Part shown: positions 14,121 to 23,401 of the stretch, piece by piece | Layout: each line of letters starts with the position of its first letter | Position numbering within the stretch: the stretch's first letter is position 1 | Assembly (NCBI RefSeq): GCF_014696925.1 | Contig: NZ_JACJQY010000053.1 | Coordinates: 1 to 34,612, forward strand | Direction of reading: 5' to 3' | Length of the DNA: 34,612 bases | Source: Phormidium tenue FACHB-1050 | Lineage (GTDB): Bacteria; Cyanobacteriota; Cyanobacteriia; Pseudanabaenales; Pseudanabaenaceae | Made by a program: the position numbers and the translations under genes | Notes under the pieces: model-generated | Database searches by the model: none | What the model was told of the DNA's origin: nothing | Seen by the model: the letters and a program-made list of their open reading frames with translations, nothing else

Positions 14121-17100
14121 GTTTCAATCCCTAAAAGGGTTTCAGAGGCCTTGAATCCCTTGCATAGTCCAAAATCACTTGAGCAGGTTTTGTTTCAATC
14201 CCTAAAAGGGTTTCAGAGGCTTTGAAGCCAAGCTAGCTCAAGAGGCAGAGCTAGCCGCATTCAGTTTCAATCCCTAAAAGGGTTTCAGAGGCTTTGAATC
14301 AAGATACGTATATCTCCGATCTCTCTGTTCATCAGGTTTCAATCCCTAAAAGGGTTTCAGAGGCTTTGAATCATCAAAAGAAATGCTTCCAGATCTGGTA
14401 GTCGCTCGTTTCAATCCCTAAAAGGGTTTCAGAGGCTTTGAATCTGAGAGTCCTGCCCGTGCTTGACCAGGGGTAAACCAGTTTCAATCCCTAAAAGGGT
14501 TTCAGAGGCTTTGAATCAAGCATTAATGAATACGTTGAGGTTTGCTGATTCTGTTTCAATCCCTAAAAGGGTTTCAGAGGCTTTGAATCCACAATAGCCT
14601 TAAGTGCAGGTCTACTTGCAATTGTTTCAATCCCTAAAAGGGTTTCAGAGGCTTTGAATCTCCAAGCTATCAAGCACGCGATCGCCACATCGAAAGTTTC
14701 AATCCCTAAAAGGGTTTCAGAGGCTTTGAATCACTTTGTTGCTGGCGATTGGAGCGCGCCGCTTGGGCTGTTTCAATCCCTAAAAGGGTTTCAGAGGCTT
14801 TGAATCGTCCGCCGCGTCCGTCGATGCTTACAACGTTTCCGTTTCCGTCTGTTTCAATCCCTAAAAGGGTTTCAGAGGCTTTGAATCAGGGTTTGTAGCT
14901 TCTCTCACTTGCGTGAATTTGGAGTTTCAATCCCTAAAAGGGTTTCAGAGGCTTTGAATCATTGTCCACAAGCTCTGATTGTTTGCAATGGCTACGTTTC
15001 AATCCCTAAAAGGGTTTCAGAGGCTTTGAATCATTGGATAAGCTCTCGCAATGCAAATAGAATTAGTTTCAAAGTTTCAATCCCTAAAAGGGTTTCAGAG
15101 GCTTTGAATCTCAAGTTCAGTTTGCAAAGTCTTGATATCAGTTTCAGTTTCAATCCCTAAAAGGGTTTCAGAGGCTTTGAATCTGGTTTAGTTGTTTTTG
15201 TTTGGTTTCACTTATTATGTTTCAATCCCTAAAAGGGTTTCAGAGGCTTTGAATCATAATCGACAAAATTATTTCATATGCTCATATCGGCGAGTTTCAA
15301 TCCCTAAAAGGGTTTCAGAGGCTTTGAATCATCGGCGGCTTTGCAAAGAGCGCAACTGAACTTTGCCCCTGTTTCAATCCCTAAAAGGGTTTCAGAGGCT
15401 TTGAATCTGAAAATGTCTAACCTCACACCTGAACTCAAAAGTTTCAATCCCTAAAAGGGTTTCAGAGGCTTTGAATCCGCCTTTCTTGTATGAAATAGAA
15501 AGTATTTTAATTGTTTCAATCCCTAAAAGGGTTTCAGAGGCTTTGAATCATCGGATTAAGGCGACTGTAGCGTCCACAAATGTGGTTTCAATCCCTAAAA
15601 GGGTTTCAGAGGCTTTGAATCCAGCATCAAAAACGTCTATCCCGTTGGAAGTAGTGAGTTTCAATCCCTAAAAGGGTTTCAGAGGCTTTGAATCCAACGG
15701 AGATTCAAGATTTTGAGGTTTACAGCTCAAGTTTCAATCCCTAAAAGGGTTTCAGAGGCTTTGAATCGATTGTAAACATCAAAGATCCAATCATCACCCG
15801 TGTTTCAATCCCTAAAAGGGTTTCAGAGGCTTTGAATCGATCCACCACAGGATCAACTTAAAGGATCACCTTGTTTCAATCCCTAAAAGGGTTTCAGAGG
15901 CTTTGAATCAATATCGGAGAGCCCATAGGCTAGGGTCATCAAATGTTTCAATCCCTAAAAGGGTTTCAGAGGCTTTGAATCAGCAATACGAGCGCGCTTC
16001 GACTGCGCCTCAGCCACGTTTCAATCCCTAAAAGGGTTTCAGAGGCTTTGAATCCGCTGTAATCAAGTCCCTGAATCGGTGAAGATCTCTGTTTCAATCC
16101 CTAAAAGGGTTTCAGAGGCTTTGAATCTAAGTTGCTTAGTTAATAAACTTTTACCATGGATGTTTCAATCCCTAAAAGGGTTTCAGAGGCTTTGAATCAA
16201 TGGCTGCAATTTCTCCTTGCTTGGCACACCAGCGTTTCAATCCCTAAAAGGGTTTCAGAGGCTTTGAATCGAGATGATATCAAATTAAGATTAACGGAAG
16301 CAAAGTTTCAATCCCTAAAAGGGTTTCAGAGGCTTTGAATCAGTATTTCAGTATTTCTAAATAGTTGTTAATCATGTTTCAATCCCTAAAAGGGTTTCAG
16401 AGGCTTTGAATCCCCAAAGGGGCAGGGCGCAAACCTAGCCCCGATCCGTTTCAATCCCTAAAAGGGTTTCAGAGGCTTTGAATCAGGCAAATCAGCAAGC
16501 ATCGAAGCTCGCCTTTGATGTTTCAATCCCTAAAAGGGTTTCAGAGGCTTTGAATCAGTGTGCGTAATGCTTTTGAAGTACCGCTATACCCGTTTCAATC
16601 CCTAAAAGGGTTTCAGAGGCTTTGAATCAAACCTGAACAAAGTTGGGTAGCGGTCGTATAAAAGTTTCAATCCCTAAAAGGGTTTCAGAGGCTTTGAATC
16701 AAAGGTTATACCCCAAATGTAAATGGGAACGTTTTGTTTCAATCCCTAAAAGGGTTTCAGAGGCTTTGAATCCCTAATCGCTTTGTGAAGTCATCTTTTC
16801 TGGCATTGTTTCAATCCCTAAAAGGGTTTCAGAGGCTTTGAATCTTCGGCAAGCTTGGTGAATACTTCGTCCCTACTACGGTTTCAATCCCTAAAAGGGT
16901 TTCAGAGGCTTTGAATCTTCTCAAAGTCTTCTCTATCCTTCCTAAGTTGAGCGTTTCAATCCCTAAAAGGGTTTCAGAGGCTTTGAATCAGTCCCACCGC
17001 CACTACGCACCAAACCGCTAGTAGTTTCAATCCCTAAAAGGGTTTCAGAGGCTTTGAATCGATATTAGTGCAATCATGCCGAGGATACCGTTAATGTTTC

Positions 17101-18655
17101 AATCCCTAAAAGGGTTTCAGAGGCTTTGAATCGCTGAGGGTGGTACTTTGCGATCGCAGAAATTGGCAGTTTCAATCCCTAAAAGGGTTTCAGAGGCTTT
17201 GAATCATCTTGTATTTCGCAAAGCAAGAGCGTTTTTAGCACGTTTCAATCCCTAAAAGGGTTTCAGAGGCTTTGAATCTTACCATGTTCAATATCGCGGA
17301 TGGACTAGCTCCAATAAGTTTCAATCCCTAAAAGGGTTTCAGAGGCTTTGAATCTTATAGCTGCTGTGAGCGTCGTTGTAGCTGTCGTGTTTCAATCCCT
17401 AAAAGGGTTTCAGAGGCTTTGAATCTAATCAATACACGATATCTATAGCGCCCTTTTTTGTTTCAATCCCTAAAAGGGTTTCAGAGGCTTTGAATCCTAT
17501 GGTGATTGATTACAAGTCTTTGGGAGAATCTGCGTTTCAATCCCTAAAAGGGTTTCAGAGGCTTTGAATCAGTTTAGAAGTAATCGTCATCAATCACTTT
17601 CTTTGTTTCAATCCCTAAAAGGGTTTCAGAGGCTTTGAATCTGCCAATGTTTGCCATGTTCAGCTAGTTTTCTGTAGTTTCAATCCCTAAAAGGGTTTCA
17701 GAGGCTTTGAATCACTTCGTGTCTGCATCGCTTAGTATGGTGGTAGTAGGTTTCAATCCCTAAAAGGGTTTCAGAGGCTTTGAATCGTTCTCAATTTTTC
17801 CATAGCGCCGCCATCGTTAGCGGTTTCAATCCCTAAAAGGGTTTCAGAGGCTTTGAATCGCGTATTTGTGTCGCCTTTCCCTAATGAAGATGTGTTTCAA
17901 TCCCTAAAAGGGTTTCAGAGGCTTTGAATCGTGCAACCCCCGTCAGAGTCACCACCGTACAGTTGTTTCAATCCCTAAAAGGGTTTCAGAGGCTTTGAAT
18001 CCATTGAGTAATATGGCTATCAAAAAGTACGAATCTGTTTCAATCCCTAAAAGGGTTTCAGAGGCTTTGAATCACAAGTCTCTCAAGAGGCAGTTGGGCG
18101 AACCTTTTGTTTCAATCCCTAAAAGGGTTTCAGAGGCTTTGAATCTTTAATCCTATCTTCCATATCCTTGGTACAAGATGGTTTCAATCCCTAAAAGGGT
18201 TTCAGAGGCTTTGAATCCATTACTCATGCAAGGTGAAGGGTCAAACGGTAAAGTTTCAATCCCTAAAAGGGTTTCAGAGGCTTTGAATCATAAACATCCA
18301 TGTCACCACAGGGGCAAGTTTCGTGTTTCAATCCCTAAAAGGGTTTCAGAGGCTTTGAATCCGATTATCGCCTTAATTGCTTCTAATACTCAGTTTGTTT
18401 CAATCCCTAAAAGGGTTTCAGAGGCTTTGAATCGGATCGCGCACATCCGCCAAGCAAGCGAGTGGCATTATGCGTTTCAATCCCTAAAAGGGTTTCAGAG
18501 GCTTTGAATCTTCTTCGCCCATGGCATTCAAATTGGAGATCATTGGTTTCAATCCCTAAAAGGGTTTCAGAGGCTTTGAATCGAGAAATTCGACTGGTTA
18601 GACGAAGGCTCTAGATACGTTTCAATCCCTAAAAGGGTTTCAGAGGCTTTGAATC
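14121..18655 (-). CRISPR. Type I-D CRISPR array, 63 repeats and 62 spacers
   Basis: The 37-base repeat begins GTTTCAATCCCTAAAAGGGT and ends TTCAGAGGCTTTGAATC on the plus strand. I counted 63 copies with spacers of 33-44 bases, mostly 34-36. In the reverse orientation the repeat ends ATTGAAAC, the usual 5' handle of type I crRNAs, and holds a CCCT-TTT-AGGG stem-loop for Cas6 cleavage. Transcription is therefore leftwards. Only the two leftmost repeats deviate (C at 14150, G at 14227), as expected for the old, leader-distal end, while the right end is intact next to the leader and cas2. The spacer at 14807-14850 is unusually long (44). Two spacers (14661-14695 and 17133-17168) contain GCGATCGC. 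Confidence 0.97.
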
Positions 18656-18922
18656 CGCCCGCGCTTATGAAGCATATCATATTTAATTTTCAAGGTGCAT
18701 TTGCGCGAAGCATACAAATTGTAGCAGATTTGGACTTGCTGAACAGGATTTACAACTTGCACCAGCCAATAAAAAGCTATATTTACCAACATATTCCAGC
18801 CCTGCGCGAACCGACAAACTCGCCCGATCGCCATCAAAAACATACCAGCCAAGACTTGTAAAACACCAAACTGCATACTATTAAAAAACATCCACCAACT
18901 CGCGCAACTAATGAACTAGAAA
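18656..18922 (-). promoter_or_regulatory. CRISPR leader
   Basis: This AT-rich 267-bp interval lies between cas2 and the newest repeat, at the end opposite the degenerate repeats. It should hold the array promoter and the sequence recognised during spacer integration. An 83-aa ORF (18640-18891, minus) crosses it into the first repeat, which argues against it being a real gene. Confidence 0.8.
18718..18745 (-). promoter_or_regulatory. Candidate crRNA promoter in the leader
   Basis: On the minus strand TGTTCA (18745-18740) and TACAAT (18723-18718) are spaced 16 bases apart, with TGC directly before the -10 hexamer. Transcription would begin near 18711, about 55 bases before the first repeat. 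The -35 match is weak. Confidence 0.45.
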
Positions 18923-19195
18923 TCAAGCGAAAAATATTGTATTATCTCGCACCTGTTCACCTCCAATACGTTCTATTTTAGGCTGACAGCAAGCACATAG
19001 CATATAAAAACGGATACTATCCTCATCAGGCTTGATTAGCTTACTCAAACGCGATCGCAATTTTGCATATTGAGCATCCGTCAGCTCACACTCAAACACA
19101 CTAAACTGCATCCATTGCCCATAGGATTTGAGAATCTTATGAATCTTAGTACGGCGCTTATCTTCAGAAATATCGTAGGAGATGACTAGGAACAT
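18923..19195 (-). CDS. cas2: Cas2, CRISPR adaptation endoribonuclease-fold protein
   Basis: A 90-residue protein with the Cas2 ferredoxin-like fold. It starts MFLVISYDISEDKRRTKIHK, with the conserved Asp after the first beta strand (YDIS), then KSYGQWMQFSVFECELT and a C-terminal IRFYMLCACCQ strand. It forms the Cas1-Cas2 integrase core that inserts new spacers. It is the last gene of the cas operon, three bases after cas1, and directly next to the leader. Confidence 0.95.
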   Translation of the reverse strand: MFLVISYDISEDKRRTKIHKILKSYGQWMQFSVFECELTDAQYAKLRSRLSKLIKPDEDSIRFYMLCACCQPKIERIGGEQVRDNTIFFA

Positions 19196-19198
19196 AAT

Positions 19199-20203
19199 TT
19201 ATTTCAAAACCAAAGGAGGATACTTATCCGTCTCATCCATTAGATACTTAGCCAACAGCCTAGCCTGAAGCTCAAACGCCTCCTGATAAGTACATTTACG
19301 CCCCATCACAGGATGCTTAAATTCTGACTGTTTCTTCTGCTCGTACAGCGTCAAAAATACTTTTCTCGCTTCATTAGACAGAGAAATTGCCTTACTCAAA
19401 GGCTCAGCAGTAAAATCTTTAGGCGCGATCGCCTTACGATTAATTGCCGACAGAACGATCGCATCAACAATCAAGGGGCGAAACTCCTCCATCAGATCGA
19501 GGGCAAGACTGGGACGACCATAACGCTCCGTATGCAAATAACCAAGATAGGGATCGAAACCGACAATATTTAGCGCCCCCTGTACATCATGACGTAATAG
19601 AGAATAGCCAAAACTCAACATTGCATTTACAGGATCAGTCGGTGGGCGGCGGTTGCGAGTCGTAAAGCTAAAACCATCGGCACGAATTAATTTCGGGAAG
19701 GCTTGCCAATAGACAGCGCTGCCATGTCCTTCCACACCCCGCAAACTAGGAATTTCCTGATGCAGACTAATCGAATTGATCGCCTGTTCGAGAGCATTAA
19801 TCGCTTTCTGTAAATCATTATCAGGATAATCCCGCAGATGCCGCATCAATGACGCACGATAATTCTTTAACTTACCGCGCACAAAAGCTTGCACTATATG
19901 GATCGCCTTCGGAGTTTCTCCTGCTGCATTCCACTGCGATCGCCTTACAAAAATATTTTTAGTTAGCTCAGGTTCTAAACGCCCCAAAAAGCGCCCTGTT
20001 CCAGTCATGAAGGACATCGGGATTTTTCGCTCTAGCAGTTCCATCACTGCCGCAGGTGAAATTGTCGCCCGACCGAGGATTACCAACCCATCAATTTTGA
20101 TTAGTGGAATATCTAGGATTTGCTTTTTCTCAGCCTTTACCGTTAAGCGTTCATCGGTCTTGCCAATAAACGAGTCATCCTGACTTACATAAACCGTTCC
20201 CAT
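19199..20203 (-). CDS. cas1: Cas1, CRISPR spacer integrase
   Basis: A 334-residue Cas1 with an N-terminal beta domain (MGTVYVSQDDSFIGKTDERL) and an alpha-helical catalytic domain. The metal ligands are visible as Glu158 in GVEGHGSAVYW, His224 in GYLHTERYGRPSLALDLMEE, and acidic residues near 236-240 ahead of FRPLIVD. Length and motifs are normal for type I-D/I-B-like Cas1. It lies five bases downstream of cas4 and three upstream of cas2, so the adaptation genes form a tight cassette. Confidence 0.96.
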   Translation of the reverse strand: MGTVYVSQDDSFIGKTDERLTVKAEKKQILDIPLIKIDGLVILGRATISPAAVMELLERKIPMSFMTGTGRFLGRLEPELTKNIFVRRSQWNAAGETPKAIHIVQAFVRGKLKNYRASLMRHLRDYPDNDLQKAINALEQAINSISLHQEIPSLRGVEGHGSAVYWQAFPKLIRADGFSFTTRNRRPPTDPVNAMLSFGYSLLRHDVQGALNIVGFDPYLGYLHTERYGRPSLALDLMEEFRPLIVDAIVLSAINRKAIAPKDFTAEPLSKAISLSNEARKVFLTLYEQKKQSEFKHPVMGRKCTYQEAFELQARLLAKYLMDETDKYPPLVLK

Positions 20204-20208
20204 TGCTT

Positions 20209-20793
20209 TTAAGCTCCTTCCTTATATTTACTAACCTTTTCCTTCGCCATCGGTACACACTGAGTAAACAGGCTGCAACCCTTACAGCGATTGTCATAGA
20301 TTGCAGGAGGCATCTTGCCAGTCTCCATCATTTGTGTGATTTCGGTAATCATTGCGATCGCCTCTTTTCGCAACTCAGCCGTAATCTCAATCTCCTGTCT
20401 TTGGTGCGTTTGAGCATAATAAACATATCCCTTAGCAATGCTTCTTCCCGTCATCTCTTCTAAACAGAGCGCTTGAGCCACAACTTGCATCGCATCGTTA
20501 TCCCACTCACCTTTATGTCCACGTTTATATTCAATGGGATAGAGATTGCCATCAACTTCTTCAATCAAATCTGATTTGCCAATCAAGCCATATTGTTCCG
20601 ACTTCAGCCAGATCGCTCTGATTTGCCAAGTCTCCTCTCGTTGATTTTCGCCAACTGTATGCACGCGCTGATGTAAATCCGTCCCCTCAATTGTGAAATG
20701 ATTTTCCACAAACTCCCCCGCACAAAACATCCGCCAGCACCGATGAGGGCAATAGGCATATTGGTTTAAAGCGGCGATGGGGATTGGTTCCAT
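20209..20793 (-). CDS. cas4: Cas4, RecB-like Fe-S exonuclease of the adaptation module
   Basis: A 194-residue Cas4 that processes pre-spacers and helps select the PAM. An N-terminal cysteine group (C15, C19, C24) and the C-terminal trio C170, C173, C179 in NRCKGCSLFTQC would hold the [4Fe-4S] cluster. The RecB-type nuclease motifs are GKSDLIEEV (Asp) and LYPIEYKRGHKG (Glu and Lys). The start MEPIPIAALNQYAYCPHRC is typical. The ATG is separated from the upstream four-helix-bundle gene by a heptamer repeat tract that begins four bases before the start codon. Confidence 0.95.
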   Translation of the reverse strand: MEPIPIAALNQYAYCPHRCWRMFCAGEFVENHFTIEGTDLHQRVHTVGENQREETWQIRAIWLKSEQYGLIGKSDLIEEVDGNLYPIEYKRGHKGEWDNDAMQVVAQALCLEEMTGRSIAKGYVYYAQTHQRQEIEITAELRKEAIAMITEITQMMETGKMPPAIYDNRCKGCSLFTQCVPMAKEKVSKYKEGA

Positions 20794-20796
20794 GAT

Positions 20797-20831
20797 GGTG
20801 ATTGGTAATTGGTAATTGGTGATGGGTGATT
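20797..20831. repeat. Heptanucleotide tandem repeat, five units, left arm
   Basis: Exactly five 7-bp units of the form GGTGATT / GGTAATT / GGTGATG lie between cas4 and the four-helix-bundle gene. They are an inverted version of the seven-unit tract at 21207-21255, so the two could pair as arms of a long stem around that gene. Confidence 0.8.
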
Positions 20832-20842
20832 ATTTTTCTTTC

Positions 20843-21202
20843 TTATCTATTTAGGGAGTTTAGGTAGGCGTTGAGTTTTGGGAGTAGTGGGTTTAGAATG
20901 GATTTAAGTTTTTGGACTTGTTCGGGTTTTAGAAGTTTGCGGCGGTAAGCTAGTCTGAGCCAACTGGTTGTTTCATAGAGTGAACCTCTTGCAATTCTGA
21001 TAAATCTTTGATTGTCTTTTAAACTTCCTCTTCCTCGTCCTTCGGCAATATTCGCGCAAACACTATCTGCCGATCGCACAATTTGTTTGCCCACAGTATC
21101 TTTAGCAAACTGATCCCACAAACTCACCATATCCCATACCTCATTAGCCAAACTTTCTGCCAACTGATAAACTTCCAAATCCTCAAAATCAGGTCTACCC
21201 AT
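20843..21202 (-). CDS. Four-helix-bundle protein, 23S rRNA intervening-sequence (S23/IVP) family
   Basis: The 119-residue protein reads MGRPDFEDLEVYQLAESLAN, then VGKQIVRSADSVCANIAEGR, the two hallmark segments of the family. It ends with helical KPEQVQKLKSILNPLL. Members are found inside rRNA intervening sequences, as scattered solo genes and near diversity-generating systems, and the molecular role is unproven. I take ATG 21202 rather than an in-frame TTG at 21208, which belongs to the heptamer repeat. It sits between cas6 and cas4 on the same strand, framed by inverted heptamer tracts, and looks like an insertion in the cas operon. Confidence 0.88.
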   Translation of the reverse strand: MGRPDFEDLEVYQLAESLANEVWDMVSLWDQFAKDTVGKQIVRSADSVCANIAEGRGRGSLKDNQRFIRIARGSLYETTSWLRLAYRRKLLKPEQVQKLKSILNPLLPKLNAYLNSLNR

Positions 21203-21206
21203 AACC

Positions 21207-21255
21207 AATCACCAATCACCAATTACCAATTACCAACTACCAACTACCAATTACC
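21207..21255. repeat. Heptanucleotide tandem repeat, seven units, right arm (contains the cas6 stop)
   Basis: Seven consecutive 7-bp units of the form AATCACC / AATTACC / AACTACC. The last four codons and the stop of cas6 (GSW and TAG at 21239-21237) are read from this tract. It is complementary to the tract at 20797-20831. Confidence 0.8.
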
Positions 21256-22112
21256 CGCCTAACCATTCCCATCCCCATCGTCGTCTTCCTTCCAATTCCT
21301 GCGAACATCGCAAAATCTGCTAGAGCGTTAATTTGTTTGATTGTCTCTGGTGAGGCATCACCGAGAATCCGATAGCCAATTTCGCCAACACAACCGATAA
21401 AACTATGGGTGTCATAGTTTTTGACTACTTCTGTTTTAATCTCAAAACGGCTAGGAAAGATATATTCGATAATTTCGGGACTGATGGGGATTTCGCTGTA
21501 GGTATTCCAGCGATCGCATAGACTTTTAAATACATTGTCGCGAGTTGGCAATGGCGAATCATATTTACCCTGACGGAAAGCGGTGGGAGTGGCGAGGTGA
21601 AAGGTAATGTTTCGTTCAGTTTCGGAAGCGCGATCAAAAATTTGTTGATAGGTCGCAAAATTTGACCATGGCTGACTCGATTGAGGTGTGCCAAGAATAC
21701 TGGTGATATAGAGGTCGGCGGAACCGAGATGAAAAGCGCGATCGGGGTTAAGATTGAGCCATAGACCTGTGAGTTTGCTAAAGAGAACTTCATCTAAAAG
21801 GGAGATGCGCCACCAGCAGGGAGTTGAGGGAGAGATTTCTTGATGATGCCAAGAGAGGCTTTTAGCTTTTAGCTGTTGGCTGTTAGCTTTCTTTAGTTGT
21901 GGTTTATTCAAGTTCCTATCATAGCTAACCGCCAATTGAATTGGACTCAACCCAAATCCTTTATTCGCTTTTTCACCATGCAGGCGATCGCCTAATTCTT
22001 TATCTACAGAACTAACTAAGGTTAAAAAAAGTGCATGAATATGCCGTCCTGTTAGGTATTCAGGATAAATCGGCGTTTTCGGCATGAAATTTACAACGAG
22101 ACTATGGGGCAT
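21237..22112 (-). CDS. cas6: Cas6, crRNA-processing endoribonuclease (type I-D)
   Basis: A 291-residue Cas6 that would cut the repeat transcript at the base of the small hairpin and leave the ATTGAAAC handle. The N-terminal RAMP fold includes YLTGRHIHALFLTLVSSVDK, containing likely catalytic His residues. The C-terminus has the glycine-rich loop IGRKTTMGMGMVRR. Residues about 74-86 (KKANSQQLKAKS) are encoded by a heptamer repeat tract (21857-21891), a probable in-frame insertion between the HGEKANKGFGLSPIQ region and the following conserved strand. The stop lies inside another heptamer tract. It starts four bases after the Uma2 gene. Confidence 0.92.
   Translation of the reverse strand: MPHSLVVNFMPKTPIYPEYLTGRHIHALFLTLVSSVDKELGDRLHGEKANKGFGLSPIQLAVSYDRNLNKPQLKKANSQQLKAKSLSWHHQEISPSTPCWWRISLLDEVLFSKLTGLWLNLNPDRAFHLGSADLYITSILGTPQSSQPWSNFATYQQIFDRASETERNITFHLATPTAFRQGKYDSPLPTRDNVFKSLCDRWNTYSEIPISPEIIEYIFPSRFEIKTEVVKNYDTHSFIGCVGEIGYRILGDASPETIKQINALADFAMFAGIGRKTTMGMGMVRRVIGSW
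21857..21891. repeat. Heptamer repeat inside cas6, five units
   Basis: Five 7-bp units in series: GGCTTTT, AGCTTTT, AGCTGTT, GGCTGTT, AGCTTTC. They code for a Lys/Gln/Ala-rich loop in Cas6. Two further units of the same class (AGCTAAC, AGCTAAT) occur near 22702-22715 between the Uma2 and 115-aa genes. Confidence 0.75.
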
Positions 22113-22115
22113 ATT

Positions 22116-22670
22116 CTATAACTCGACATCTTCATAAATATCTGAAAGGGCGATCGCTAAATCAATTGACTGCAACTGTAAGATTTCTCCCACACTTAAG
22201 GATTGGACTAACCAACCTTCAGGATCACGGCGATAGAGTTCTACTTTGATTTCAGACTGAGAAACTAAGACGTATTCTTGCAAAGTTTCCAATTTCTGAT
22301 AGTTGAAAAGCTTTTCTCGCCGATCTAGCATGGCTGTGGAAGGAGATAGAACTTCGATTAAGAGACAAGGTTTTTGCTTGACATAGGGATCGCTATCAGT
22401 GCGATCGCAAACTACCATCACGTCAGGGTAGTAGGTGGCGTTATTTGCCGAGGCGATCGTGAGTTTCATCGCTAGAGCTAACAACCGAGAGCCAGTACCG
22501 CGCAAATGTGGATGGATACAACCAACTAAATTGCCAACAATCAAATTATGATTTTCATCTTCCTCAGCCATTGCAAAAGCTTGTCCATTTACAAACTCAT
22601 GCTTAGTGAGGCTAGTTTGTTCGTAGGCGAGATATTCTGAGTAGGTTAGGTCTGGGTGTCTAGCAAGCAT
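22116..22670 (-). CDS. Uma2-family (DUF820) PD-(D/E)XK endonuclease-like protein
   Basis: The 184-residue protein belongs to the family hugely expanded in cyanobacteria. The opening LTYSEYLAYEQTSLTKHEFV and the nuclease-fold residues are visible: Asp in YYPDVMVVCD, Glu in CLLIEVLSPST, and Lys/Asp in LDRREKLFNYQKL. The role of these proteins is not established, though they are often suspected to be nucleases linked to mobile DNA. It lies in the cas operon between the 115-aa gene and cas6. A C-terminal fragment of a second Uma2 copy lies upstream of cas10d at 30656-30712. Confidence 0.9.
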   Translation of the reverse strand: MLARHPDLTYSEYLAYEQTSLTKHEFVNGQAFAMAEEDENHNLIVGNLVGCIHPHLRGTGSRLLALAMKLTIASANNATYYPDVMVVCDRTDSDPYVKQKPCLLIEVLSPSTAMLDRREKLFNYQKLETLQEYVLVSQSEIKVELYRRDPEGWLVQSLSVGEILQLQSIDLAIALSDIYEDVEL

Positions 22671-22721
22671 TTGCCATATCCTTAAAATATATTCTATTTC
22701 ACAGCTAACAGCTAATCGCTC

Positions 22722-23069
22722 CTAATCCAAAAGTCCCGATCGCTCTAAAATCCGATCTGACCAGATCTGTGCTTGTGCTGCAACTTCCATGCGTTGTGCT
22801 GGATCTGCCCAGATTTTTGTCCAGCGCAATTGCCACAATGCAAGCTGAATCTGTAATTCCACGAGTTCGCCAGCCGTGTCGATGTCAGCATCACTAGCTG
22901 TCCATTCGATGAAAAACTTGCTTTCTCTGATCAAGTATTCAATAGTATTTTGGCTGATTGCCTTACCTGTCAAGGTTTTGATTCGAGCTAGATTTGCTGA
23001 TAGTCCACCTAAACGGTTGGGGAGCAAATCACTTAAATATCTTGCTTTTAATGTATTCCAATCTTTCAT
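22722..23069 (-). CDS. Conserved cyanobacterial hypothetical protein (115 aa)
   Basis: The protein begins MKDWNTLKARYLSDLLPNRL, then LSANLARIKT and a helical ESKFFIEWTASDAD region, and ends ILERSGLLD. It is all-helical and resembles a family I recall from many cyanobacterial genomes with no known role. Its ATG overlaps the stop of the DUF5674 gene by four bases (ATGA), so it is translationally coupled to it. There is no catalytic motif, signal or membrane segment. Confidence 0.75.
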   Translation of the reverse strand: MKDWNTLKARYLSDLLPNRLGGLSANLARIKTLTGKAISQNTIEYLIRESKFFIEWTASDADIDTAGELVELQIQLALWQLRWTKIWADPAQRMEVAAQAQIWSDRILERSGLLD

Positions 23070-23401
23070 AGGTTACTCAATAGATTTTTGGCAATTTCTT
23101 CGATTTTTACACGAACGTCTGGAATTAGAACCTCTAGTGTTCTATTACCCTGTTTTGGACGAATATTAATTAGAGATTCATAAGTTACCTCTTGAGCATC
23201 TGGATACCAATCGGCTCCCCAAATATTTTGTTGTTCACTACCATCTTCTAGCAAAACGCTCTCACAGTCAGCATGAAATTCACCGCCACCTGCTAAAATT
23301 CCACGTTCAATATCGACGGCTAACTTGATATATTCACCAAGTTCTTGCAGCATTTCGTCAATTTGTTCTTTAGTAGCGCGATCGCGAATTAAGTAAATCA
23401 T
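23066..23401 (-). CDS. DUF5674-family protein (111 aa)
   Basis: The hallmark stretch LAVDIERGILAGGGEFHADC, followed by ESVLLEDGS, NIWGADWYPD and YESLINIRP, identifies the family. Conserved Glu, His, Asp and Cys residues in this core look like a possible active or metal site, but no function is known to me. A strong Shine-Dalgarno (AGGAGG) sits inside the end of the preceding 49-aa gene, and the start overlaps its stop (ATGA). It is the middle gene of a coupled trio placed between cas3' and cas6. Confidence 0.85.
   Translation of the reverse strand: MIYLIRDRATKEQIDEMLQELGEYIKLAVDIERGILAGGGEFHADCESVLLEDGSEQQNIWGADWYPDAQEVTYESLINIRPKQGNRTLEVLIPDVRVKIEEIAKNLLSNL

Noticed and set aside
14909-18507. 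Several plus-strand ORFs within the array coding for repeated VSIPKRVSEALN peptides
   Set aside because: They are simple translations of CRISPR repeats that happen to stay open across some spacers; they have no ribosome binding sites and oppose the crRNA direction.
18640-18891. 83-aa minus-strand ORF between cas2 and the array
   Set aside because: It runs through the leader and ends inside the first CRISPR repeat. The sequence shows no family features, and a leader with a promoter is expected here.
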